A stretch of 7,847 nt of DNA. It comes from Anaerotignum sp. Its GTDB lineage: Bacteria > Bacillota > Clostridia > Lachnospirales > Anaerotignaceae. Below are positions 1-5,517 of this stretch, in pieces. The notes beneath the pieces were generated by a model. That model was given only the letters and a program-made list of their open reading frames with translations. It was not told the DNA's origin and ran no database searches. Numbering within the stretch: the stretch's first letter is position 1; each line of letters opens with the position of its first letter. The DNA lies in NCBI GenBank assembly GCA_017442465.1, contig JAFRZQ010000101.1, positions 1 through 7,847 of the forward strand, in the 5' to 3' direction. The position numbers and the translations under genes were made by a program.

Positions 1-1
1 A

Positions 2-334
2 GAAGAAGAAAAATATACCATGTTCTCTACCCCCTATGTCATCTTTACAAACTATGACACCGGCAGAGAATACAGGGCGGAAGATACCTCTGTATCCCCC
101 TATCTTCTGACTGCACTGATGTGCGACTATATTGGTGCACCAGAGCATACAAGGATCAATTTTCTGCTGGACCTGTATGAAGCATGCCCCGTTATCAGCC
201 CCTATTATGGACTGTATACCCCCGGTGCCGACAAAAAAGATATCAATGAATGGATCAGACACCACGAGCTTCTGACTTACGATGACCTGATGGGCGAAAA
301 ATATCTGGTCAGAAACGACCTGCCAACCGAATAA
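2..334 (+). CDS. LTA synthase family phosphoglycerol transferase / sulfatase-fold protein, C-terminal end (partial)
   Basis: The reading frame is open to the window edge (first complete codon at base 2), so the ATG at 20 is internal and the true start lies upstream. About 110 residues remain. The segment TPYVIFTNYD, then SPYLLTALMCDYIGAP, FLLDLYEACPVISPYYGLY and a closing LLTYDDLMGEKYL follow the order of blocks at the end of LTA-synthase-like enzymes (compare TPF-I-W-NYD, S-NYL--LLL, PVI and YQ-L-YD-L-G). Enzymes of this family are membrane-anchored and act outside the cell, moving glycerol-phosphate from phosphatidylglycerol onto teichoic-acid-like polymers; relatives modify other envelope glycans. 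The metal ligands and catalytic threonine would lie outside the window, so activity and exact substrate cannot be judged. The gene ends at a bidirectional terminator shared with the convergent xerD. Confidence 0.8.
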   Translation, partial: EEEKYTMFSTPYVIFTNYDTGREYRAEDTSVSPYLLTALMCDYIGAPEHTRINFLLDLYEACPVISPYYGLYTPGADKKDINEWIRHHELLTYDDLMGEKYLVRNDLPTE

Positions 335-340
335 CCAAAA

Positions 341-379
341 CAAAAAAGCCGTCCAAAAATGGACGGCTATATTTTTTAT
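341..379. terminator. bidirectional intrinsic terminator between the LTA-synthase-like gene and xerD
   Basis: AGCCGTCC (347-354) and GGACGGCT (361-368) form a perfect 8-bp stem with a 6-nt AAAAAT loop. On the plus strand it is followed by ATATTTTTTA. On the minus strand the run CAAAAAA before it becomes TTTTTTG. It can therefore stop both convergent transcripts. It lies between the stop codons at 332-334 (plus) and 380-382 (minus). Confidence 0.88.
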
Positions 380-1264
380 TTAAGCACGAGGATGGGCCTT
401 GGCATATACATTTTTCAATTTCTGATTGGTCAGTTTCGTATAGATCTGCGTAGTAGAAATATCAGAATGTCCCAGCATTTCCTGCACAGAGCGCAGATCC
501 GCACCATTTTCGATCAAATGTGCCGCAAAGGAATGGCGCAGCATATGGGGTGTGATATCTTCCTCGATGCCTGCCTTTTTTGCATAAGCCTTGATGATCT
601 TCCAGAAGCCCTGTCTGGTCATGGGTTTGCCATTGCAGTTTACAAATAATGTCTCTTCATCGGGACGGAGCACCATATGTTCCCGCACCTTATCCAGATA
701 TCTGCGCAGAGAGAATTTCGCCTGAGCACCAATGGGGATGATACGGCTTTTGGCATCACTGCCGCAGCGGATATATTCCAGAGGCAGGTTGATATCTTCT
801 ACTCTCAGAGAAATCAGTTCTGTTACACGGATGCCTGTCGCATACAGAAGTTCCAGCATAGCTTTATCCCGCACTTCCTTATCTTCATCACCCTTGGGCT
901 GTTCCAGAAGCAGTTCCACCTTCTCCAAAGACAGGATCTCGGGGATCTTCTTTTCCACCTTGGGCAATTCCATATCTGCTGCAGGATTTTCCATTACAAC
1001 GCCTTTTCTAAGCAGAAACTGAAAAAAAGAACGAATAGACGCAATGTTTCTGGACACAGTTGCCCCTGCCTTATGCTGCTTCTGCAGTTCATAAACATAG
1101 GCCATTACATTTGTACGGTTCACCTTCGCAGGATCTTGAATACCAGCTTCCTTCAAAAACTTACAAAAGCCTTTCAGATCCCTTGTGTAGGAAAGAACGG
1201 TATTTTCTGATGATTTTTTTTCGTTCCGCAAATATTCGGTAAAATCAACAATGTGCTGTTCCAT
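380..1264 (-). CDS. xerD: tyrosine site-specific recombinase XerD/XerC type
   Basis: 294 residues from the chosen start, the usual length for Xer recombinases. These act in the cytoplasm in pairs at the chromosomal dif site to resolve chromosome dimers. The N-terminal SAM-like core-binding domain (about 1-100) includes NEKKSSENTVLSYTRDL and NPAADMELPK. The catalytic domain has all six expected residues: R146 (ATGIRVTELISL), K172 (DAKSRIIP), H240 and R243 (HMLRHSFAAHL), H266 (LGHSDISTTQIYT) and nucleophile Y275. An in-frame ATG lies 21 nt upstream at 1285. I prefer 1264 (MEQHIVDF) because GAAGGG sits 9 nt before it, the protein then begins like known XerD, and the predicted transcript start (about 1288) would leave the upstream ATG with almost no leader. 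No phage or integron genes adjoin it, so the housekeeping role is likely. XerD rather than XerC is inferred from overall resemblance. Confidence 0.92.
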   Translation of the reverse strand: MEQHIVDFTEYLRNEKKSSENTVLSYTRDLKGFCKFLKEAGIQDPAKVNRTNVMAYVYELQKQHKAGATVSRNIASIRSFFQFLLRKGVVMENPAADMELPKVEKKIPEILSLEKVELLLEQPKGDEDKEVRDKAMLELLYATGIRVTELISLRVEDINLPLEYIRCGSDAKSRIIPIGAQAKFSLRRYLDKVREHMVLRPDEETLFVNCNGKPMTRQGFWKIIKAYAKKAGIEEDITPHMLRHSFAAHLIENGADLRSVQEMLGHSDISTTQIYTKLTNQKLKNVYAKAHPRA

Positions 1265-1295
1265 AGAAACAATCCCTTCGTTCATAGTACCTTAA

Positions 1296-1324
1296 ATTAT
1301 ACTTCGTTCTTTTTGGATTGTCGA
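1296..1324 (-). promoter_or_regulatory. sigma-A-type promoter of xerD
   Basis: On the minus strand TCGACA (1319-1324, 5 of 6 to TTGACA) and a perfect TATAAT (1296-1301) are separated by exactly 17 bp. The start point would be near 1288, giving a leader of roughly 25 nt before the ATG at 1264 and containing GAAGGG. xerD can therefore be transcribed independently of spoIIM. Confidence 0.75.
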
Positions 1325-1326
1325 TA

Positions 1327-1414
1327 TTTTTTGTTAAAAAACAGTGAAAATATGAATTTTTTATGAACTTTTTGCTAAAAATCGCGAAAAAAGTGTAAAA
1401 AAATAATGCAAAAA
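1327..1414. other. helically phased A/T-tracts upstream of the xerD promoter (predicted curved DNA)
   Basis: Nine runs of four to seven A or T occur at 1327-1332, 1336-1341, 1347-1350, 1357-1362, 1369-1373, 1377-1381, 1387-1392, 1397-1403 and 1410-1414. Their centres are on average about 10.3 bp apart, close to one helical turn, which is the arrangement expected of intrinsically bent DNA. The stretch fills most of the 176-nt gap between spoIIM and xerD and ends next to the -35 hexamer, where it could also act as an UP element. I see no gene in this gap. Confidence 0.55.
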
Positions 1415-1433
1415 TGGTCTTTTTCTCCATTTT
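1404..1433 (-). terminator. weak candidate terminator after spoIIM
   Basis: Read on the minus strand, AAAATGG (1427-1433) pairs with CCATTTT (1411-1417) around a 9-nt loop, starting 7 nt past the spoIIM stop. The stem is short and AT-rich, and the following U-tract is interrupted (TGCATTATTTTTT), so termination would be partial at best. Confidence 0.35.
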
Positions 1434-1440
1434 CAGGAAA

Positions 1441-2016
1441 CTATCCGTGCAAAAGAAGCACGCGTTCCACCCCGGCAGCCCCCGCCAGAAGCAGCACAGA
1501 CACCCCAAAAAGAATACAATACTCTGTCTGTTTTCTTCTGCGTTCCCGCTTCAGGGTGCGCTTTATCCCCTCCTCTTTCCAGTGAAGCATATAATATAAC
1601 GCTGCCGACATCATCAAAATATACGCCGGGATCAGCAGCAGGTTTTGCGGCAGAAATGATGTTACTGCCATGATCATCCCCTTTGCTCCATACACTGCCA
1701 TCACCATCGCAGAGGTGAATCCTATAGATACCCCCCGAAACAAAAATGCTGCCCCCGAAAAAAACACGCCCAACCGCATCCAGCCCCCCAGCCAGATGAT
1801 CAGATCATACTTCAGATATTTCCAGAACAGAACGCCAAAAGACGGACACTTCGCAGGTTCTGCAGCCCCCTGCAAAAACAGTATCAATTCCCCCTGTTCT
1901 TCTTTTGGCAGCAGATTTGCCGCCACTGCCCCTCCCAGTACCCCCAGTAAAAAAGAAAGACAGACGATGCGGAGGATCTTCTGCACCTGTCTGTCCATTC
2001 TGCGTTTTTTCTTCAT
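1441..2016 (-). CDS. spoIIM: stage II sporulation protein M (SpoIIM) family membrane protein
   Basis: 191 residues. SpoIIM is a mother-cell membrane protein that, with SpoIID and SpoIIP, drives septal peptidoglycan degradation and engulfment during sporulation. The N-terminus is basic (MKKKRRMDRQ). About five hydrophobic segments follow, near residues 14-34, 71-93, 96-118, 120-145 and 166-187, matching SpoIIM topology. The most recognisable block is RGVSIGFTSAMVMAVYGAKG followed by SFLPQNLLLIP, typical of the family. A basic stretch (RTLKRERRRK) precedes the last segment. In-frame ATGs lie at 2085, which falls inside the upstream Nudix gene, and at 2022. The ATG at 2016 is preferred because AGGGGGG is 6 nt upstream, whereas the 2022 ATG abuts that run. 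It starts 47 nt after the Nudix stop with no terminator between, so the two are probably co-transcribed. Confidence 0.85.
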   Translation of the reverse strand: MKKKRRMDRQVQKILRIVCLSFLLGVLGGAVAANLLPKEEQGELILFLQGAAEPAKCPSFGVLFWKYLKYDLIIWLGGWMRLGVFFSGAAFLFRGVSIGFTSAMVMAVYGAKGMIMAVTSFLPQNLLLIPAYILMMSAALYYMLHWKEEGIKRTLKRERRRKQTEYCILFGVSVLLLAGAAGVERVLLLHG

Positions 2017-2022
2017 GTCCAT

Positions 2023-2038
2023 CCCCCCTGTTACAGGG
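2023..2038 (-). promoter_or_regulatory. spoIIM ribosome binding site inside a small dyad
   Basis: On the minus strand CCCTGT (2033-2038), one central base, and ACAGGG (2026-2031) form a perfect inverted repeat running into the G-rich Shine-Dalgarno AGGGGGG (2023-2029). The shared G residues mean that folding (CCCT with AGGG around a 5-nt loop) would partly mask the ribosome binding site. The SD position is what selects the ATG at 2016. Confidence 0.45.
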
Positions 2039-2063
2039 TATGGCCCATTTATTTTAATTATGC

Positions 2064-2594
2064 TTACTTCTTTCGCGCTGCCCATGCATACAAAGCGGCA
2101 ATGGTCTTGCCATCCTTGATCTCTCCCTTTGCGATCATTTCCAGGGCTTCTTCCAGTGTGTACCTTTCAACTTCGATAAATTCATCGGGATCCAGATCCT
2201 GTACCCCCTCTGTCAGTTCTGTAGCAATATACATCTGGATTCGTTCAGAACAATAACCCACTGTAGGATACATTTCGCAGAGGAATTCCAGTTTTCCGGG
2301 CTTTTTCCCTGTTTCCTCCTCCAGTTCACGGGCAATGCCGACCTCCGGGGCTTCTTCGTCATTCATGATCCCTGCGGGGATCTCCAGGATCATTTCGCCA
2401 AAGGCATGTCTGTACTGACGAACGAAGATAATGGTTCCATCATTATCTACAGGCAGGACAGCCGCTGCATTTTTCCCGCGGATCACAGATTCTCTCAGTG
2501 CAGATGTACCGTCAGGCATAGCGATCTTATCCACTGTAACGGTTACCAGCAGACCTTTATGGGTCGTTTTACTTTCCAATACTTCGTAGCTCAT
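2064..2594 (-). CDS. Nudix hydrolase, ADP-ribose pyrophosphatase type
   Basis: 176 residues, the usual size for ADP-ribose/ADP-sugar pyrophosphatases. These cytoplasmic enzymes cleave ADP-ribose to AMP and ribose 5-phosphate with Mg2+. The Nudix box G-x5-E-x7-R-E-U-x-E-E-x-G runs from G75 to G96 (E81, R89, E90, E93 and E94 present). The final position, usually aliphatic, is K97. The upstream strand FVRQYRHAFGEMILEIPAG (about 57-75) is the hallmark of the ADP-ribose-type subgroup, and P110 lies downstream in YPTVGYCSERI. Family assignment is secure; the substrate is inferred. The start is supported by AAAAGGAG 6 nt upstream. It probably forms an operon with spoIIM, which follows after 47 nt. 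A hairpin lies between it and the aminotransferase upstream, and no convincing promoter fits in that 48-nt gap. Confidence 0.88.
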   Translation of the reverse strand: MSYEVLESKTTHKGLLVTVTVDKIAMPDGTSALRESVIRGKNAAAVLPVDNDGTIIFVRQYRHAFGEMILEIPAGIMNDEEAPEVGIARELEEETGKKPGKLEFLCEMYPTVGYCSERIQMYIATELTEGVQDLDPDEFIEVERYTLEEALEMIAKGEIKDGKTIAALYAWAARKK

Positions 2595-2602
2595 GTTTGT
2601 CT

Positions 2603-2634
2603 CCTTTTAGAAAAAGGCATCGAAACGATGCCTT
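2603..2634 (-). terminator. hairpin between the aminotransferase and the Nudix gene; terminator or attenuator
   Basis: On the minus strand AAGGCATCG (2626-2634), loop TTT, and CGATGCCTT (2614-2622) form a perfect 9-bp stem followed by TTTCT. This is intrinsic-terminator form with a short U-tract. It begins 8 nt after the aminotransferase stop and ends just before the Nudix SD. Downstream genes probably depend on partial readthrough. The 3' arm overlaps an alternative 6-bp hairpin, CCTTTT (2612-2617) with AAAAGG (2603-2608), that would cover the Nudix SD. Confidence 0.65.
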
Positions 2635-2642
2635 ATATTTCA

Positions 2643-3839
2643 TTATTTCAGTTCTTTCACCAATGCTTCAATACGGTCCATACCTTCTTTAATGATCTCC
2701 ATGCTTGTCGCATAGGACAGACGGATATAATCAGGCATACCAAAGTCTGCACAAGGTACCACCGCCACATATTTTTTATCCAGCAGGATCGTTGCAAAGT
2801 CTGCCGCAGAGCTGATCATTTCCCCTTCGAAAGATTTGCCGTAAGTACCAGAAACATCCACAAACAGATAGAACGCCCCCTGGGGCTTCAGTGCAGACAG
2901 CATAGGGATGGCTTCTTCTCTTTCAAAGATATAGTCTCTGCGCTTCTTGAATTCCACCAGCATTTCTGCCACACAGTCCTGAGAACCATTCAGCGCTGCC
3001 ACCGTCGCCGCCTGGGCAATGGAGTTGGGGTTGGAAGCCATATGAGACTGCAGGGATGCCATCAGCTTGGAAACCGCCAGAGGCGCTGCTGTGTAGCCGA
3101 TTCTCCAGCCTGTCATAGCGTAGCTTTTGGAAACACCATTGATGACGATGGTTCTGTCGTAAATTTCCTTACCCAGAGAGGCGATACTGATGTGCTGTTT
3201 CTCTTCATCGTAAATCAATTTTTCATAAATTTCGTCAGACAGAACGAAAATATCATGGCTCACTGCAAAATCAGCGATCATCTGCAGATCATCTTTGCCC
3301 ATTACCTGACCTGTAGGGTTGGAAGGGCTTGTCAGAACTACCGCCTTTGTTTTTTCTGTGTAGGCTTCTTCCAGTTCTTCCTTTGTCATCATGAACTGGT
3401 TTTCTTTTTTTGTGTGGATGATCACAGGCACACCACCTGCGATACGAACCATCTCCGCATAGCTCAGCCAGAAGGGTGCGGGAATGATCACTTCATCTCC
3501 TTCATTCAGAATTGCCATGAAGGTATTCATCAGGGAATGTTTTGCGCCGTTGGAAATCACGATCTGGGCAGGTTCATAATCCAGGCCGTTGTCTTTTTTC
3601 AGTTTATCGCAGACTGCCTGTCTCAGCTGAGGCGTACCTGCTGCGGGTGTATAGCGTGTCTGACCGTTATGGATAGCATCGATACCCGCCTGACGGATAT
3701 GTTCAGGGGTATCAAAATCGGGTTCCCCCGCACCGAAAGTCACAACAGGCAGACCTGCCGCCTTCAGCTCTGCCGCTTTGGAGGAGATCGCCATTGTGGT
3801 AGACGCCTTGATGCTCATTGCTCTTTTGGATAATTCCAT
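2643..3839 (-). CDS. aspB: pyridoxal-phosphate aspartate-type aminotransferase (class I, fold type I)
   Basis: 398 residues, full length for the bacterial aspartate aminotransferase Ib group. It would transfer the amino group of aspartate (or related amino acids) to 2-oxoglutarate in the cytoplasm. Visible hallmarks: GAGEPDFDTPEHI (36-48), where substrate enters the site; RYTPAAGTPQLR (62-73); N174 in SPSNPTG; D202 and Y205 in LSDEIYEKL; the PLP-linking K238 in SKSYAMTGWRIGY; R246, a phosphate ligand; and R373 in YIRLSYAT, which binds the substrate carboxylate. All key residues are intact. The ATG at 3839 has GAGGTG 6 nt before it, while the in-frame ATG at 3863 has no good SD. It lies 27 nt after the membrane-protein gene, with no terminator between, and is followed by a hairpin. 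Aspartate specificity is inferred; prephenate or aromatic substrates are possible in this group. Confidence 0.9.
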   Translation of the reverse strand: MELSKRAMSIKASTTMAISSKAAELKAAGLPVVTFGAGEPDFDTPEHIRQAGIDAIHNGQTRYTPAAGTPQLRQAVCDKLKKDNGLDYEPAQIVISNGAKHSLMNTFMAILNEGDEVIIPAPFWLSYAEMVRIAGGVPVIIHTKKENQFMMTKEELEEAYTEKTKAVVLTSPSNPTGQVMGKDDLQMIADFAVSHDIFVLSDEIYEKLIYDEEKQHISIASLGKEIYDRTIVINGVSKSYAMTGWRIGYTAAPLAVSKLMASLQSHMASNPNSIAQAATVAALNGSQDCVAEMLVEFKKRRDYIFEREEAIPMLSALKPQGAFYLFVDVSGTYGKSFEGEMISSAADFATILLDKKYVAVVPCADFGMPDYIRLSYATSMEIIKEGMDRIEALVKELK

Positions 3840-3866
3840 ATCTTTCACCTCATAACAAAACATATT

Positions 3867-4388
3867 TTATCTTCTGTTCCATTTATTCATAAAAATCTTG
3901 ATGCCAAATACGCCCATGGACAGGATGCAGACAGCCATCAGTTTGATATACATCATAGGTCTTACTTCATCGCTCAGGTCGATACCAACTTCTTCGCCAA
4001 ACTGTGCTGTCACTTCATAGCCGATCACACCGTCATTGACAGTATAAGTCATTTCATCCAACGCCAGAACGCCCTTTGCCCCGGAGTAAAAATTCAGTTC
4101 CTTGTATTTATTAAAGAAAGGGCTGCGGCCATACGTTGCCACGGCTCTTTCGCCGTCTTCCGTCTGCATAACAAAAGTGATGCTGTTGCCGTATTCTTCG
4201 GAAACGATCTGCTCTGCGCCATTGGCATTTACATTGTATTCTGCCGCTTTTTCGATAAATACTGTTTCCAGTTCTTCATAGGTATAAGGATGTCTGCCGA
4301 TGCCGTTAAACAGCACAAAACCCGCCAGTGCCACGATAACCATTGTGGCGATCCCTTTTATTACAATAAATTTTGCACTTTTCTGCAT
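3867..4388 (-). CDS. bitopic membrane protein of unknown function
   Basis: 173 residues; I do not recognise the family. A hydrophobic segment near 9-29 (VIKGIATMVIVALAGFVLF) is followed by a domain of about 115 residues, which begins HPYTYEELETVFIEKAAEYNVN and contains GNSITFVMQTEDGERAVATYGRSPFF and a strand-rich middle. A second hydrophobic segment lies near 147-166 with a basic tail (MNKWNRR). The central domain is acidic and strand-rich and is probably outside the membrane. The ATG at 4427 is rejected in favour of 4388, which has GAGGAG 6 nt upstream. It is the first gene of a likely two-gene transcript with the aminotransferase, and its own promoter lies just upstream. The pairing does not reveal a function. 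Confidence 0.75.
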   Translation of the reverse strand: MQKSAKFIVIKGIATMVIVALAGFVLFNGIGRHPYTYEELETVFIEKAAEYNVNANGAEQIVSEEYGNSITFVMQTEDGERAVATYGRSPFFNKYKELNFYSGAKGVLALDEMTYTVNDGVIGYEVTAQFGEEVGIDLSDEVRPMMYIKLMAVCILSMGVFGIKIFMNKWNRR

Positions 4389-4436
4389 GTTTTTCTCCTC
4401 TTTTCTCTCATTTTTTGATATTTTCATATCTTAATT

Positions 4437-4465
4437 ATTTTATACCGTTCTTACAAGAATTACAA
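4437..4465 (-). promoter_or_regulatory. candidate promoter of the membrane protein-aminotransferase unit, with a dyad in the spacer
   Basis: On the minus strand TTGTAA (4460-4465) and TAAAAT (4437-4442) are 17 bp apart; an overlapping TATAAA at 4439-4444 is an alternative -10. The spacer contains a perfect inverted repeat, TTCTT (4448-4452), AC, AAGAA (4455-4459), placed where a repressor would block polymerase. Confidence 0.5.
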
Positions 4466-4475
4466 TATTTTCCCA

Positions 4476-4502
4476 AAGAAAAAAGCGTGATCTCTCACGC
4501 TT
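4476..4502 (-). terminator. intrinsic terminator of the Spo0A-like gene
   Basis: On the minus strand AAGCGTGA (4495-4502), loop GAGA, and TCACGCTT (4483-4490) form a perfect 8-bp stem closed by a GNRA tetraloop, followed by TTTTCTTTG. It begins 8 nt after the stop codon at 4511-4513. Confidence 0.88.
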
Positions 4503-4510
4503 CTCTTCCT

Positions 4511-5302
4511 TTAGCTGATTTTCTTTGGCCTCTCCTCCTGCAACCGAAAATATTCGGACAAAGCCGCGATAAGCTGGCCATTGGTAGGTTTCTCTGCCGG
4601 CAGATAGCCCGCTATTTCAAAGTATACCTGCGGCCCATTTTTCTTCCACGCACTTTCAATGGCGTGGCGGATTGCCCGTTCCACCTTGCTGGCAGTGGTT
4701 TTATATGCCTTTGCAATATCCGGATATAGCCCCTTTGTGATGCCTACCAGAACTTCCTGGTCATCTGCTGCCATCAACACGGCCTTTCTGATAAAATGAT
4801 ATCCTTTGATACTGGCAGATATCCCCATTCGGCTCAAAAGAACAGAGATTTCTCCTTCCAGATCCCGAAAAACGGTTTCCACAGGCTCCTCCGGATCTGC
4901 TTCTTTCCGATTGCAGCCTGTATCATGTTCCAGTAGCTGATGGATCCGCTCCAGCAACAATTCTCCCTGTATGGGCTTTGCCATATAATAATCCGCTCCC
5001 AGGCTGATGGCCTGCCGCACCAGTTTATCGCTGTCTATCGCCGAGATCATAATGCAGATACAGTCTATCCCATCTTTTTTCAGACTTTCCAGGACCCAGA
5101 ATCCGTCCCTTTCGCCCAGAAGAATATCCATCAGGATCACATCCGGACGCATCTCCTTTGCCATTTCCAGTAAAGCCGGTCCACTGTCCGTCATTCCAAG
5201 CACCTGCATTTCTCCCTTTCGCTCCAGACATCGTTTCAGTCTCTGCAGATAAAATCCATCTCTATCTGCCAGGATCACCTTGCTTTTTCCTTTTTCTTTC
5301 AT
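4511..5302 (-). CDS. divergent Spo0A-family response regulator
   Basis: 263 residues from the chosen start, close to Spo0A length. An N-terminal receiver domain (about 7-127) is joined to a Spo0A-type DNA-binding domain (about 145-258). The phospho-acceptor is D59 (PDVILMDILLG), the conserved Ser/Thr is S87 (IMISA) and the lysine is K109 (YYMAKPI). The acidic pocket reads A-D13-R14-D15, where Spo0A has A-D-D-N, so one of the usual paired acidic residues is arginine. The C-terminal half is clearly Spo0A: IKGYHFIRKAV, LYPDIAKAYKTTASKVERAIRHAIESAW (recognition helix) and KPTNGQLIAALSE. Spo0A is the master regulator of sporulation entry. The receiver is unusually divergent and spoIVB, the usual neighbour, is absent, so this may be a paralogue; the single true Spo0A of the strain cannot be excluded. 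ATG 5302 has GGGGTG 7 nt upstream; 5317 is an alternative start with only a weak SD. It is flanked by terminators and so is monocistronic. Confidence 0.8.
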   Translation of the reverse strand: MKEKGKSKVILADRDGFYLQRLKRCLERKGEMQVLGMTDSGPALLEMAKEMRPDVILMDILLGERDGFWVLESLKKDGIDCICIMISAIDSDKLVRQAISLGADYYMAKPIQGELLLERIHQLLEHDTGCNRKEADPEEPVETVFRDLEGEISVLLSRMGISASIKGYHFIRKAVLMAADDQEVLVGITKGLYPDIAKAYKTTASKVERAIRHAIESAWKKNGPQVYFEIAGYLPAEKPTNGQLIAALSEYFRLQEERPKKIS

Positions 5303-5362
5303 AAAAGGACACCCCATTTCTTATTTTTTTCAGACAGAATACCGGCTTCCCTTCCATTTTCC

Positions 5363-5369
5363 TGTCGAA
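5363..5369 (-). promoter_or_regulatory. consensus Spo0A box (0A box)
   Basis: TGTCGAA on the plus strand (TTCGACA on the minus strand) matches the Spo0A binding core at all seven positions. It begins about 3 bp downstream of a perfect TATAAT, over the predicted transcript start of the Spo0A-like gene. This placement suggests repression rather than activation. Confidence 0.55.
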
Positions 5370-5372
5370 AAC

Positions 5373-5378
5373 ATTATA
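5373..5378 (-). promoter_or_regulatory. -10 element of the Spo0A-like gene promoter
   Basis: A perfect TATAAT lies on the minus strand, with a predicted start near 5366 and a leader of about 60 nt to the ATG at 5302. The position 17 bp upstream reads TAGAAG (5396-5401), a poor -35, so the promoter may need an activator or be weak. The whole 5303-5516 gap holds this promoter, the 0A box, the preceding terminator and one very small unconvincing ORF, and nothing else I can identify. Confidence 0.5.
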
Positions 5379-5481
5379 TCTCCGGCAGATAGTTTCTTCT
5401 ACACGATCAGACAGACCGTCTTCTTTTCTGCCTCAAATGCTTCTTTTTCTCCCTGTTTGACATGATCTCCGCTTTTTCTGC

Positions 5482-5517
5482 AAAAAAAAGAAGCCTCTGC
5501 CGCAGCAAAAGCTTCTT
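5482..5517 (-). terminator. intrinsic terminator of the methyltransferase gene
   Basis: On the minus strand AAGAAGC (5511-5517) pairs with GCTTCTT (5488-5494), with a short inner CTG/CAG pairing, and is followed by a run of eight T (5482-5489). The 5' arm overlaps the TGA stop codon at 5517-5519. Confidence 0.8.

Noticed and set aside
380..1264. Possible mobile-element integrase instead of XerD
   Set aside because: The length, complete catalytic set and XerD-like N-terminus fit the housekeeping recombinase. No excisionase, att repeats, phage genes or tRNA target lie nearby.
1318..1324. TGTCGAT, a 6-of-7 match to the 0A box at the xerD -35 hexamer
   Set aside because: One mismatch, and the bases are already explained by the -35 element. 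There is no independent reason for Spo0A control of xerD.
2406..3833. A 475-codon plus-strand ORF opposite the aminotransferase and Nudix genes
   Set aside because: The minus strand holds two well-conserved enzymes with all motifs intact. The plus-strand translation is rich in Cys, His, Phe and Arg, typical of an antisense shadow, and no family is recognisable.
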